DNA of 64,000 nt, from contig JAYRYJ010000010.1 in the NCBI GenBank assembly GCA_041917055.1, positions 73,102 through 137,101 of the forward strand, read 5' to 3'. The notes beneath the pieces are model-generated. The model searched no databases. It worked only from the letters and a program-made list of their open reading frames with translations, and was not told the DNA's origin. The first letter of the stretch is position 1. Each line of letters starts with the position of its first letter. Source of the DNA: Pseudaquidulcibacter sp041917055. GTDB lineage: Bacteria; Pseudomonadota; Alphaproteobacteria; Caulobacterales; Aquidulcibacteraceae. Of the stretch, positions 18,388 to 28,229 are shown one piece after another. A program made the translations under genes and the position numbers.

Positions 18388-18747
18388 TTATGCTTTATCA
18401 GCTTTGCGCATAGTGTTTTCCAAAATTAGCCGTTCTATAACTCTTTCGATTAATTCCCATGGAATCGGTTTGTTATATTTGAAAAGCAAGTTTCCTTTAT
18501 CATTTGCGTAATGCGCGACATCCGCCAATAATTTGGCATCGCCTTTTATTGGCGGGAAAATCGAAAAATGATTTTTGAAGGCTGCATAATAGATGATTAT
18601 GCCATTATTATGGAAAGAGGGAATACCATAGGAGATTTTTTCTTGGGCATTCGGCGCCTTCATAACCACCAAATCCCGGATTTTTATCAGAATTGCCCGA
18701 ATTTCATCATCGAAGCCTTTTATGTATGAAGCAATTTCCTTATTCAT
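18388..18747 (-). CDS. DUF1801-domain protein (YdhG/iron-chaperone-like fold)
   Basis: 119 residues starting MNKEIASYIKGFDDEIRAIL; AGGGGA lies seven bases upstream, so the 132-residue frame is not used. The core YGIPSFHNNGIIIYYAAFKNHFSIFPP is typical of DUF1801 proteins of the YdhG type (frataxin-like fold in some relatives). These are small soluble proteins of uncertain function, sometimes called iron chaperones. The C-terminus (KADKA) is short. It stands alone between rpmJ and an outer-membrane protein gene. Confidence 0.75.
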   Translation of the reverse strand: MNKEIASYIKGFDDEIRAILIKIRDLVVMKAPNAQEKISYGIPSFHNNGIIIYYAAFKNHFSIFPPIKGDAKLLADVAHYANDKGNLLFKYNKPIPWELIERVIERLILENTMRKADKA

Positions 18748-18868
18748 AAAAATCCCCTGCGATAGATTTGTCACATATTTCTTCAAAAACCTTTATGAGA
18801 GCTTTATTCATTTTCGGTTCACATCCTTTATGGACTATTAGAGATTATCCAATCTTAAAGAGGTTAAA

Positions 18869-19480
18869 ATGAAAATGAAACTCCTTCCCTTTATTCTAAT
18901 TCCAACTTTGCTTGCAGGTGCTGCAAATGCACAATCTTATATTTCTGTCGCCGGTGGCTCAAGCGGCAAAACCGATTATGGCTATAATATTTCAACGTCC
19001 CAAAAATTAAAAGTCGAACTTGATTCGGGCGCTGCCTACTCAATTGCTTATGGCGTGAAGAATGGCAATAATCGTTTTGAATTGGCTATATCCGGTCACA
19101 AACATGATGATGGCAAGTTCAAAGTCAACGGCGTCGAATATTCTGATCCGGTTGAAGCCAGCTCTTATTCGCTTGACCTAAATGCCTTTATGGATATTCC
19201 GACCAAAAGTTTCGCATCCCCTTATTTGGGAATTGGTGCAGGCGTTACGCAATTGGAACTAAATGATGGCATTCTTAATGATTCAACCGAAACGCTACAT
19301 TTGATGGGTGCAGCCGGCGTCAGTTTTAAGCTTGAACCAAAATTGTCTTTATTCCTTGAGGCGCGCGCAGATCGTTATGGCACCGTCACTATAGAAGCAG
19401 ATGCGGGCGCGGGCACAGTTGAGCAAGATTTCTCTATGTCCAATGTCTCATTTATGGGTGGGTTTAGATATAATTTCTAA
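18869..19480 (+). CDS. Outer-membrane beta-barrel protein
   Basis: 203 residues with a signal peptide at 1-21 (MKMKLLPFILIPTLLAGAANA, cut before QSY). The remainder shows alternating beta-strand pattern (YSIAYGVKNGNNRFELAISG, ASPYLGIGAGVTQLEL, LSLFLEARADRYG) and ends FMGGFRYNF with the terminal Phe needed for barrel assembly. This is the small eight-stranded OmpA/Opa-like porin-family type. AGAGG sits nine bases before the ATG. A terminator follows. No specific function can be given. Confidence 0.85.
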   Translation: MKMKLLPFILIPTLLAGAANAQSYISVAGGSSGKTDYGYNISTSQKLKVELDSGAAYSIAYGVKNGNNRFELAISGHKHDDGKFKVNGVEYSDPVEASSYSLDLNAFMDIPTKSFASPYLGIGAGVTQLELNDGILNDSTETLHLMGAAGVSFKLEPKLSLFLEARADRYGTVTIEADAGAGTVEQDFSMSNVSFMGGFRYNF

Positions 19481-19510
19481 GATATTTTCAAAGCAATAGT
19501 AATATGATGA

Positions 19511-19544
19511 AAGCGCATCTGGATTCAGATGCGCTTTTTGTTTT
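19511..19544 (+). terminator. Rho-independent terminator of the beta-barrel gene
   Basis: AAGCGCATCT-GGATTC-AGATGCGCTT stem followed by TTTGTTTT, 30 bases after the stop codon. Confidence 0.9.
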
Positions 19545-19602
19545 AAGCAGAACCATTACTATTCACACCGAAAAAAATTGGTAGATTGCAGCATTTGCAA
19601 TC

Positions 19603-20712
19603 ATGAATAACGAAACTGTAATAACAGAAGACAGAATTTTATTTCCCGCGGTCGAGGTTTTTTATGCTGAAAATTCGAAACCTAAGGAAAAATTTGGCGA
19701 TGCTTTTCGAAGCCCCGCGCGCGAAATCGCGCCAATCGCGATAGAAAATGCGACTATTATCCTTAATCGCGCAGTTATTTTTGACGAAAACAAACAGATT
19801 TTTGAAGCAAGCCTTTATTTACAACGTGGCTTCAAGCCAGAAGCAACAGAAATCCTTGAAAACGCGACTAAGAACGACGGACATTCAATCATAAGAATTA
19901 GTGAGCCGGTCTTGGTGACGCATTCAGTGTCATGGCGCAATTATTATCACTTTTTGATTCAGGCGGCGTTTAGTGCGTGGCTTTTGCGCGAAAAATTCGG
20001 CTTTAAGGATTATCGGCTTTTGCTTCCTAGACCAAGCGAAGCGCAAATTTCAATGTTGCGAATAATGGGAATTGAACCTGAAAATTGCATTTTCGGCGAA
20101 ATCGACAAGATTTATGAATGCAAGTCTTCAGTTTCCATAAATACTGCCTATACCGAATTTGTAAATCGCCCGACACCTTTATTGAAAGAATTTGCAGATT
20201 TCATTCTAGAGAAAACCACAAATCGAAAAAATTGGGCGACGCAAGGCTTTAGTTTCAAACGCATTTTTGAAAATTTTTCAAAACTATTCGGAAATTCGTC
20301 GCCAAAGAAAATTTATGTTTCGCGCAGCGATGCAAAAAATCGCTCAATCGGTAATGAGGCCGATTTGGAACAAATGATCGCCACAATGGGAATCAAAAAT
20401 GTTAGGCTTTCCGGCCTTTCCATTTCTAAACAGGCGAAATTATTTCACAATGCGGATTTAATTATTGCGCCGCACGGTGCAGGGTTATCAAATATTATTT
20501 TCTGTCGCCCGGAGACCAAAATAATAGAGTTTACGGCAGATAATTATTTAAATCCGTGCTTTTTAGCTATTGGGCAAGTCTTAGGACTTGAATATAAAGT
20601 CCATGTCTCTCCAAGCACACAAAACGTAAGCGAGCAAAAAGATAACATTCATTTGCAAAGCTGGAATTGCGAATTGAAAAGCCTCAAAAGACTTATTGAA
20701 CAGAATTTGTGA
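19603..20712 (+). CDS. GT61-family glycosyltransferase (DUF563)
   Basis: 369 residues. The family hallmarks are the WRNYYHFLIQAAFSAWLL motif near residue 110 and KKIYVSRSDAKNRSIGNE near 245. ADLIIAPHGAGLSNIIFCRP follows near 285, the usual C-terminal signature of GT61 enzymes, which transfer sugars such as xylose or GlcNAc. No membrane segment or signal peptide is seen, so it probably acts in the cytoplasm on the surface glycan. It is convergent with the ABC transporter genes that follow and starts the polysaccharide locus. Confidence 0.88.
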   Translation: MNNETVITEDRILFPAVEVFYAENSKPKEKFGDAFRSPAREIAPIAIENATIILNRAVIFDENKQIFEASLYLQRGFKPEATEILENATKNDGHSIIRISEPVLVTHSVSWRNYYHFLIQAAFSAWLLREKFGFKDYRLLLPRPSEAQISMLRIMGIEPENCIFGEIDKIYECKSSVSINTAYTEFVNRPTPLLKEFADFILEKTTNRKNWATQGFSFKRIFENFSKLFGNSSPKKIYVSRSDAKNRSIGNEADLEQMIATMGIKNVRLSGLSISKQAKLFHNADLIIAPHGAGLSNIIFCRPETKIIEFTADNYLNPCFLAIGQVLGLEYKVHVSPSTQNVSEQKDNIHLQSWNCELKSLKRLIEQNL

Positions 20713-20714
20713 AA

Positions 20715-21464
20715 TTATTTTGGCTGTTGATTTTCAAAATCCCAACCATCTATGCCACCAAAATATTTGGTTTCGCCGTGTTCCAAAATCAATACTTTGT
20801 TGCAATGTGCACGTATCAAACCGACATTATGCGACGCAATTACAATGATTTTTGCATAATCGAGAATACCATTCAATCGGGCATTGGCTTTTTCATGAAA
20901 ACTATGGTCGCCAGCCCCAATCCATTCATCCATCAAAATGACATCACCCGGGACACATGTTGCCACGCCGAATACCAAACGAGAGAGCATTCCCGCTGAA
21001 TAGGTGCGCATTGGCATATCTATAAAATTACCAAGTTCGGTAAACTCAAGAATTTCATCCATTTTCGATTTGATTTGCCCAGTCGTCATGCCACGAATTC
21101 GCCCAATGCTTATGACATTTTCTTCGCCGGTTAAATCCATATCGAGGCCCAAGCCAATATCAATCATTGAAATAATTCGACCATCGACTTTTATTGTGCC
21201 TTGTTCTGGCTCATATACGCCAGCCAAGGTTTTTAATAGTGTGGTTTTACCGGCACCATTGTGACCCATAATGCCAAGGCGGTCGCCATCATATAGCTCA
21301 AAACTCAAATTTGTAAGTGCCCGCACGATTACAACGTCTTGACCCTGTTTTAGAAATTTTCCGCCGATTGCAATGTTCATAATCGCATTGCGAATGGATT
21401 GCGCCTTTACGGAATACACGGGGTAATTCAGTTCGACATTCTTAACTTCAATAATTGGTTTCAT
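20715..21464 (-). CDS. Polysaccharide ABC exporter, ATP-binding subunit (KpsT/Wzt-like)
   Basis: 249 residues with Walker A GHNGAGKTTLLK near residue 66, signature TYSAGMLSRLVFG, Walker B VILMDEWIGAGD and the switch His in VIASHN. The atypical SAGM signature and the short C-terminus are those of capsule/teichoic/O-antigen exporters of the ABC-2 group without a carbohydrate-binding domain. It starts three bases after the permease gene, forming a two-gene unit. It should energise export of the glycan made by the surrounding glycosyltransferases. Confidence 0.93.
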   Translation of the reverse strand: MKPIIEVKNVELNYPVYSVKAQSIRNAIMNIAIGGKFLKQGQDVVIVRALTNLSFELYDGDRLGIMGHNGAGKTTLLKTLAGVYEPEQGTIKVDGRIISMIDIGLGLDMDLTGEENVISIGRIRGMTTGQIKSKMDEILEFTELGNFIDMPMRTYSAGMLSRLVFGVATCVPGDVILMDEWIGAGDHSFHEKANARLNGILDYAKIIVIASHNVGLIRAHCNKVLILEHGETKYFGGIDGWDFENQQPK

Positions 21465-21467
21465 GAT

Positions 21468-22262
21468 CTATACCCAAAACGCGATTCTTGAACGAAATGC
21501 GGTAAATACGACTGCGAAAATTACGATACCGACACCCAAAAACCCAAGAGTCAAAATCCAATGATGCATAGTTGGAGCAACGCCCAATAAAGGTTCACGA
21601 ATAACACTTACCAAGCCATAAAACGGGTTTAAATCGGCAATCCAAGTATTCTTACCAAGCATGCCGCGCCCCCAATATATCGGGGTTATAAGGAAAATCA
21701 TATTTGAAATACTTGGTGCCAAATACGCAATATCGCGATAACGCGCCGCGAGAATGCCCATAATTGATCCCCAAACGAACATTGTAGCAAAATTTGCGAT
21801 TATTCCTAAAACGATAGTATAGTGCGGAATTACCAATTTGTTTAAAACCGCAAGCATTACATAAAAGACCACCAAATTATGCAAAAAATACATTAGTGAT
21901 TTTGCCGCACCCTCAAAAACGAAATAGCTTTTTGGCGTTGCATGGTTGCGAATAATTGAGGTATTGGCAACAAAAATATTTGGCCCATCGGTAAAAAACC
22001 AAAGCGACATACCCGCAGCAAGCATCCCGCCCATATTATGCGGCAATATTTCTTCGATATTTTGCTTGAAGAATGATGAAAATAGAATTGAGGTTGCAAT
22101 CGCAAATGAAATAAAATGCCCGGCAATCCAAAATGTTCCTAAAAAAGTCCGTTTATATTTGGAGGTTAATGTAAGATAGGCCTGATAAATCCAAACTTGA
22201 TACAGAGCGACACCACCCGCGACATCTTTAATGGCGCTTGAGATTTTGTTTTTTTTCGACAT
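21468..22262 (-). CDS. Polysaccharide ABC exporter, permease subunit (ABC-2, KpsM/Wzm-like)
   Basis: 264 residues with about six membrane segments (FISFAIATSILFSSFF, YFLHNLVVFYVMLAVL, IVLGIIANFATMFVWGSIMGILA, MIFLITPIYWG, ILTLGFLGVGIVIFAVVFTA). The N-terminal YQVWIYQAYLTLTSKYKRTFLG is a typical amphipathic entry of ABC-2 polysaccharide permeases, and DLNPFYGLVSVIREPLLG is the conserved region before the last helix. Partner of the downstream ATPase. The 570 bases upstream hold a composite palindromic repeat and no gene. Confidence 0.92.
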   Translation of the reverse strand: MSKKNKISSAIKDVAGGVALYQVWIYQAYLTLTSKYKRTFLGTFWIAGHFISFAIATSILFSSFFKQNIEEILPHNMGGMLAAGMSLWFFTDGPNIFVANTSIIRNHATPKSYFVFEGAAKSLMYFLHNLVVFYVMLAVLNKLVIPHYTIVLGIIANFATMFVWGSIMGILAARYRDIAYLAPSISNMIFLITPIYWGRGMLGKNTWIADLNPFYGLVSVIREPLLGVAPTMHHWILTLGFLGVGIVIFAVVFTAFRSRIAFWV

Positions 22263-22511
22263 ATAGCTTTAATCCGCACCTTTTTTCGGGACACTTAAGC
22301 CCTTTTTTGCGCCTATGCAATTAACGAACCAATTTTGATTGGTAATAATTTGCGCTTAAGTGCCTAATCAGCCAAGTTTTAATAGCCAATTTCGCACTTC
22401 GGCAGGCCAATTGCCATAAATATTGTCTTAAATCAATATTTTTGCAAAAAGAAGCAGCAAATTATTCAATTTTTCGGTTTGAAGTTGCAAACCAATTTTA
22501 AATTGGTTAGT

Positions 22512-22781
22512 TAGGGTCAGACCTCATTAATTAACGAAGTGTGACCGATGTTTTGGCTAAGATATGGCGTGAAAACAAGGATTTTGTGATGTGATCATTA
22601 CAAAACTCCTTTTTTCGCGTCAGATCGACACCAAAACTCGGCCTGAAAGGCGGGGGTCTTTTGGCCTTGAAGCGGCACTGTAAACCTTTGGAATACTCCA
22701 GTATTCTTGCGGTTTCCAGCACCAATGTAAGGCCAAAATCCCTCCCCATCACACTCCGTTAATTAATGAGGTCAGACCCTA
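22512..22781 (+). repeat. 270-bp composite palindromic element: outer stem with two internal hairpins
   Basis: Outer arms of about 34 bases pair from TAGGGTCAGACCTCATTAAT to its complement ending ACCCTA. Inside are two separate hairpins. The left one (about 22546-22640) has the core TTTTGTGATG...CATTACAAAA, as in the 61509 element. The right one (about 22650-22735) is centred on AATACTCCAGTATT, as in the 30030 element. The size equals a 163-bp element plus an extra hairpin. Confidence 0.75.
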
Positions 22782-22833
22782 GACCTTGGAAAGTCAGAAG
22801 ATTTTGATGCTCGGAAAAATTAAGAGAAAAATT

Positions 22834-25800
22834 ATGAACCTCGATCCCAAGGTTCAATCCCAGACACACGCTGAAAAGCAAGAGGGCTTTGATAGTATTT
22901 GCGAAAAATATGGCGAGAAGTTTCGCCCGCTTTTTGACGCTGAATATTATCTGAAAACTTATCCTGATATTGCGAGTGCGGGTGTAGATCCCTTTACCCA
23001 TTATTTAGAGCATGGTGGTTTTGAGGGGCGCAATCCATCAGACCATTTTAATTCCCAACAATATCTTGACGCCTACCAAGACGTGGCTAACGCGGGCATG
23101 AATCCGCTATTGCACTATATACAATTCGGCGCAAATGAAGGGCGCAATGAAGGTGTAGTAAATGACGATGGCAAAACAATGCCTGAAGAAAAAATTGACC
23201 CCGCAAAATTATTGTTTGACGAAAACTTCTATCTTTCCAGCTATCCGGATATTGCCGAAGCCGGTGTAGATGCTTTTGAGCATTTTATGACATTTGGTTT
23301 TAAAGAGGAAAGACGACCAAATCCTTATTTTGACGCTCATTTCTATGAAAATAAATATGCCGAAGAATTGGACGGTTTTGAAAATCCGTTTCTGCATTAT
23401 GCGCAAATCGGTCATGCCAAAGGCTTCCAAGCTTTTGCGGGCGATGTCGCAAAACAGATAAGAATAACAAACAAAAAACCGGAAAGCGCCCAAGAAAAAT
23501 TTATCGACGAAAATGATATTCCAGCCATAATTGCAAAATCCGGGCTATTTGACACCGAATATTATCGCCGAAATTATCCGGATCTTGAAAACGAAACTGA
23601 TTTAATTGGCCACTATGTTCGTCATGGCGAAAGCGAAGGGCGCAAACCGAATTTCTATTTCGATCCAGAATGGTACAAAAACACATTTGGACCATTTGAC
23701 GAAAATACAAATCTTTTACATCATTATGCGACCAAAGGTGAGGCAAACCAAAACCGCCCTAGCGTTTTGTTTGACACTGGTTTTTATCTCGCAAAATATC
23801 TAAACAATGATGAGGATAAAAGTGCGCTTTCCGATTATCTTGCTTATTCCAATCGATTCAGAAATGCACCAAATCAATTTTTTGATCCAAAGAAATATTT
23901 AGAAGAATATCAAGACATTGCCGCAGCGCGCATTGACCCGTTTGAGCATTTCTTTTTGCACGGTGTTTTTGAATCTCGCGAAGGCGGAACCGGTATCAAT
24001 TTTGATCAGGTTTTTTATGAGTTTTTGGGCAATGACAGAACCAAGAATCCACTCTTATTTTTGCTAGAGCGCGACTTTACAAAACTGCCAAAATTAAAAA
24101 AATCAGACGGGGAAGATTTATTCTCATTATTGCGACGTTTTAATGAGGCCGGACCCTATTACGAAGAATTTATGCCAATTAATGAGGTCAATAGCAATGA
24201 TTCATTAGCGGCATTTGCGGTCTATAATCCTCAATATATTAATTTTGGTGAAACCCTTTCGCTCGTGTCAAAGGATACGCCGCTTTTGGATGTCAAAAAA
24301 GGCATTCCAAGATTTAAGGGGCATTTTCAGCCTAATATCCCACTCGATACCACACACTATTTTGACGCATTTGAAGATGTTTTCGCAAAGCAAATCAGCC
24401 TTGCCAAAAGCGTGGGCCTGCACGGGTTTTGTTTTTCTTTCAGTGAACGCAACGAAACAATTGTTAAGCGTCTAGCGAAAGAAATTGGCACATTGGGCGG
24501 TGATTTCAAATATATGATAGTTTGGAATTGCGACAATGATCAAAGCTCTAGCTTCCCCGCCTATGGAAATTCAAATGATAGTTCACGGATTCTAGCGTCG
24601 CTTATGAAGACCGTGCCGTTTTTGAATAATCCAAATTATTATTCGATAAACAAACGACCTGTTTTCATTATTAGGGATATCGCCGAAATCCCTGATTGTC
24701 GGGCAACCATAACGGCATTTCGCCAGGCATTGGTAAATTCGTTTGCTATATCACCATATATTCTATGCGGGCGACCTAATAAGAACATTCCATATGCACA
24801 ATTAGGTTTTGACGGAATAATCGATTTCCCGATTGATTCGTATGATAGTGAATTAATGCCTATTAATGACAATCTCGAATTTTATGACACTTCGTGTAAT
24901 CTTGAGGTAAAATCTTGGGACGAGTTGAAAGCATGCGCCATCAAAAATCTCGGTAAAGATGCCAAGGCCATCTCGTGCGCAACAATCGGCAAAGACGATG
25001 AATTAATAGCGCAAGGTAGTGGCAAATGCTATTTTGGTGCAAACCCCGCAAAATTTGAAGATTGGGTGCGGCGTGCGAAAAATTCAGCGCTCAAGCGAAA
25101 ATTTGAAGGTCAAAACTTATTATTAATCGAATCTTGGAATGATTTGGGCAATTCATGTGCATTGGAACCAAACAGATATTATGGTTATGCTTATCTCAAT
25201 TCTTTGGCGCGGGCTTTAAAATCTGACAATGTTTCATCGAATAATGCCGCCAAAAAAATTGTTTTATTTGTCGGCGAAAAAATTAAGTCGCCGAAAATTG
25301 CCGAAATCATCAAATGCCTTGGCCATGATTTGGTCTGTGAAATTGTTATAATCAAGGACAAAAAGAAAAAATTGGGCAGCTTGGATTATGCGTCGGATTT
25401 AATTTACGATCTCGATTTCCATGCGCCAAATACAATTTCTGACCTGCAAAACATCGCCACTGCATTAAAGGCGCGGGATTTTGACAAAATTGTTTGCTTT
25501 GGCACTGTAAATAGCGAGTTTTTATCCGGCTTCATCAGTCAAAATTTCAGTGTTGTCGCCCTGATTTTTGGGGAAAATTCGGCAATTAGCGCCATTGAGT
25601 CCGATTTTGTCCAAATTTGCGACCGCATTGCCTTCGCGAATATTAAAGATAAAGAACAATACGAAATACTCTTGGGCGATAATGTCAAGAAATCATTGAT
25701 TGCGCCGTATCTGGGAGGCGATAATTTAAAAGGCACAGGGCAGACTTTTGGTCTGCGCCAAAGTTTGGGTATTGATGAAAACGAAAAAATAATTCTATCA

Positions 25801-27144
25801 AGCGGGACGCCGGATTTTGCTCACGGTTTGGATATATTCCAAAACATAGCAAACCAAGCGGCGGCGCAAAAACTCAATCATCGATTCATTTGGGTCGGCA
25901 ATTTTGCACCCAAAATGATTGAAATGATGAGAAAGGAAAATGAGAAACGCGGAATTTCAAACATTATTTTCGATTCCAATGCCGCAAAACTAAACGAATT
26001 TATTGAAATATCAGATGCATGCATAGACTGCTCTCGCGATGATTTGGATTATGATTTTGCCGATTCCTGCCGCGCTTTGAACCACCCCTATATTGCTTTC
26101 GACCTTGGCAGCGATTTGTCAAATTCGATTGCAGAGGCGCAAAATGTAAGTCTATGCGAATATGGCGATGTTGAAGAGATGCTTGATGCTATTTCGATTG
26201 CCATCACCAATAATAAGAAAGACGCGACAGCAAATGCCACCTCTGTTAATCAATCCCAAACCGTAGGACAGTTTTGCGACATTTTGCTTTCGTCAAACGT
26301 GATTACAAAAGCCGACGTTTGCGCTTTAATAGTAACTAAAGACGACCAAAACCTTATCGAAGGTCGATTGGGTTCAATTAATTCACAATTGTTGTTTCCC
26401 GAAGAAGTATTTGTTTTGGATAATAAATCCACCGATAATACAATGGAAATTGTCGATAAGTTCGAAATTCGTCCACAAATCGGCTTGGATACAATTCGCT
26501 CGCGCCGCAATGACCAAAATGAGTTTGAATTATGGTTGAAGGGCCTAAGCCTTTCGCAAAATGAATTTGTTTGGCTGTCACACGGGCATGACAGTGCGAT
26601 GCCGGACTTCATTTCTTCGTGCATTCCGTTTTTCGACGATGATGATGTCGGTTTGGTTTTTTGTGATGCGAAACTAAATAATCAGAAAAATGAAACCATT
26701 TTGCCAACCTATCGCCATGTTATTGAGGCTGCAAAACCAGGTGCCTTTGACGAAGATTTCGTTTTCGAAGGTCGCGAATTTGTGACCCAAATGCTAAGTG
26801 TCCGCAATACAATTCCGTCGATTGCAACTATTATTTGGCGCAGAAGCCTATTGATGGACGTTATTCGTGCGGCGATTTCGCTTAATTATGAGCAGAAATT
26901 ACCAACCGACTGGCTAATGTATTCTATGGCGGGTTTAAGCGGCAAGAAAATTGGATTCTGTGCAAAACCACTCGCGATTCTACATCAAAAAAGCTCAGAA
27001 AATTCTAATTTTGACAATAATATGATCTTCGAAAAAACCAAGAATATGCTTGAGTTCCTTGCTACCCGCCTTAATCTTGATGAAAAGACAAGAGAAAAGC
27101 AGGCCGAATATTTGGAGGAACTAAGTTTGGTTTTCAATCTTTAG
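22834..27144 (+). CDS. Very large multi-domain glycosyltransferase (repeats, WbsX-like, GT4-like, GT2)
   Basis: 1436 residues from the ATG at 22834; an upstream in-frame TTG at 22786 sits at the edge of a repeat and is less likely. Residues about 30-385 hold some nine repeats of about 38 residues with the pattern FDxxYYLxxYPDIAxAGxDPFxHYxxxGxxEGR. Residues about 459-796 resemble WbsX glycosyltransferases (FAVYNPQYINFG, KRPVFIIRDIAEI, LIESWNDLGNSCALEPN). Residues about 808-1120 look GT4-like (LGIDENEKIILSSGTPDFAHG, FIWVGNF). Residues about 1159-1420 are a GT2 domain (VCALIVTKDDQNLIEGRL, FVLDNKSTDNTM). It probably builds several linkages of a surface glycan. No membrane segments or signal are seen. 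Confidence 0.82.
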   Translation: MNLDPKVQSQTHAEKQEGFDSICEKYGEKFRPLFDAEYYLKTYPDIASAGVDPFTHYLEHGGFEGRNPSDHFNSQQYLDAYQDVANAGMNPLLHYIQFGANEGRNEGVVNDDGKTMPEEKIDPAKLLFDENFYLSSYPDIAEAGVDAFEHFMTFGFKEERRPNPYFDAHFYENKYAEELDGFENPFLHYAQIGHAKGFQAFAGDVAKQIRITNKKPESAQEKFIDENDIPAIIAKSGLFDTEYYRRNYPDLENETDLIGHYVRHGESEGRKPNFYFDPEWYKNTFGPFDENTNLLHHYATKGEANQNRPSVLFDTGFYLAKYLNNDEDKSALSDYLAYSNRFRNAPNQFFDPKKYLEEYQDIAAARIDPFEHFFLHGVFESREGGTGINFDQVFYEFLGNDRTKNPLLFLLERDFTKLPKLKKSDGEDLFSLLRRFNEAGPYYEEFMPINEVNSNDSLAAFAVYNPQYINFGETLSLVSKDTPLLDVKKGIPRFKGHFQPNIPLDTTHYFDAFEDVFAKQISLAKSVGLHGFCFSFSERNETIVKRLAKEIGTLGGDFKYMIVWNCDNDQSSSFPAYGNSNDSSRILASLMKTVPFLNNPNYYSINKRPVFIIRDIAEIPDCRATITAFRQALVNSFAISPYILCGRPNKNIPYAQLGFDGIIDFPIDSYDSELMPINDNLEFYDTSCNLEVKSWDELKACAIKNLGKDAKAISCATIGKDDELIAQGSGKCYFGANPAKFEDWVRRAKNSALKRKFEGQNLLLIESWNDLGNSCALEPNRYYGYAYLNSLARALKSDNVSSNNAAKKIVLFVGEKIKSPKIAEIIKCLGHDLVCEIVIIKDKKKKLGSLDYASDLIYDLDFHAPNTISDLQNIATALKARDFDKIVCFGTVNSEFLSGFISQNFSVVALIFGENSAISAIESDFVQICDRIAFANIKDKEQYEILLGDNVKKSLIAPYLGGDNLKGTGQTFGLRQSLGIDENEKIILSSGTPDFAHGLDIFQNIANQAAAQKLNHRFIWVGNFAPKMIEMMRKENEKRGISNIIFDSNAAKLNEFIEISDACIDCSRDDLDYDFADSCRALNHPYIAFDLGSDLSNSIAEAQNVSLCEYGDVEEMLDAISIAITNNKKDATANATSVNQSQTVGQFCDILLSSNVITKADVCALIVTKDDQNLIEGRLGSINSQLLFPEEVFVLDNKSTDNTMEIVDKFEIRPQIGLDTIRSRRNDQNEFELWLKGLSLSQNEFVWLSHGHDSAMPDFISSCIPFFDDDDVGLVFCDAKLNNQKNETILPTYRHVIEAAKPGAFDEDFVFEGREFVTQMLSVRNTIPSIATIIWRRSLLMDVIRAAISLNYEQKLPTDWLMYSMAGLSGKKIGFCAKPLAILHQKSSENSNFDNNMIFEKTKNMLEFLATRLNLDEKTREKQAEYLEELSLVFNL

Positions 27145-27286
27145 GCCAAGACTATTCATTTTGACTTATCGGGCGATTATCAATAGTAAGGCCTAAAAGA
27201 CCTATTTGGAACATTTGGTTTCTTGTGTAACAAGTTACTTTGGATTTGAAAAAAACTGAAACTAATGTTTTACGGAAAATAAATTT

Positions 27287-28156
27287 ATGAATTTTGATTT
27301 TTTTAGCCATAATTCCAAGAATAAAAAAAGCGCTGTTGTATTGGTGGCAAAAGATGAAGGGCCTTATTTAATTGAGTGGGTGGCTTATTATCGAATCCTG
27401 GGATTTGATGAAATCAGTGTCTATAATAATTATAGTACCGATAGTTCCAATGATATTTTAAACGCACTCGATAAGGCCGGATATATTAATCATATTATTT
27501 GGCGTCAAAGTGACGATGAATCGCCACAAGTAAGCGCCTATCGCCATGCAATTAAAAACTGCAAGGCAGAATGGATTTTCTTTATCGACACTGATGAGTT
27601 TTTGCTTTTGCATAAACATTCAAATGTAAATTCCTTCCTTCGGGAATTTGATAACAGGCCGGAAGTTGGGACAATATCGTGCAATTGGCGTATTTTCGGC
27701 GATTCGGGTCTGGTGACGAATGATGGGCGCCCAGTTATTGAGCGTTTCACAATGGCTGCGACCGACGACTTTGTTGTAAATCGCCATTTGAAAAGTTTTT
27801 CGCGCGTGAAAATGCTCGGCCCAATGCTTCACATGCATGTATGCGAAACCACCGGTTTGCAGGTTCACCCAAATGGTGAGCCATTAATAATGAAGGATTG
27901 GGGTCTTTCTGAATTCGCTGAATTATCAGTTGCCCAAGTGAATCATTATTATACAAAGACAGCGCAAGAATATCAGGCAAAAAAAGCTCGTGGTCAAGGC
28001 GGCGCACCCGAATCCGATCCTGAGCGCAAATATTGGTATAATCAGGAATCATTTATCGGGCACAATCGCAATGATATCATGGATTTAAGAATCCAAAAGG
28101 ACTTGCAGCGATTAAAAAAAGAAATGCAGAAATTGAAAGACGAATGTCACATTTGA
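27287..28156 (+). CDS. Glycosyltransferase family 92 / GT2-like
   Basis: 289 residues. The N-terminal AVVLVAKDEGPYLIEWVAYYRILGFDEISVYNN is the typical start of the GT92-like (Glyco_tranf_2_4) fold, followed by the DxD-type metal site FFIDTDEFLLL near residue 103 and a C-terminal HYYTKTAQEYQAKKARGQGG. The last 25 residues are a lysine-rich amphipathic helix. It lies between the large glycosyltransferase and ugd, on the same strand with gaps of 142 and 73 bases, and probably belongs to the same glycan pathway. Confidence 0.85.
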   Translation: MNFDFFSHNSKNKKSAVVLVAKDEGPYLIEWVAYYRILGFDEISVYNNYSTDSSNDILNALDKAGYINHIIWRQSDDESPQVSAYRHAIKNCKAEWIFFIDTDEFLLLHKHSNVNSFLREFDNRPEVGTISCNWRIFGDSGLVTNDGRPVIERFTMAATDDFVVNRHLKSFSRVKMLGPMLHMHVCETTGLQVHPNGEPLIMKDWGLSEFAELSVAQVNHYYTKTAQEYQAKKARGQGGAPESDPERKYWYNQESFIGHNRNDIMDLRIQKDLQRLKKEMQKLKDECHI

Positions 28157-28229
28157 TTTGGGTTTTTGACATAAATAGCCTAAAAACAACGAATTAATGC
28201 ATTTTATTGAACCCGTTTAGGAGTAAATA

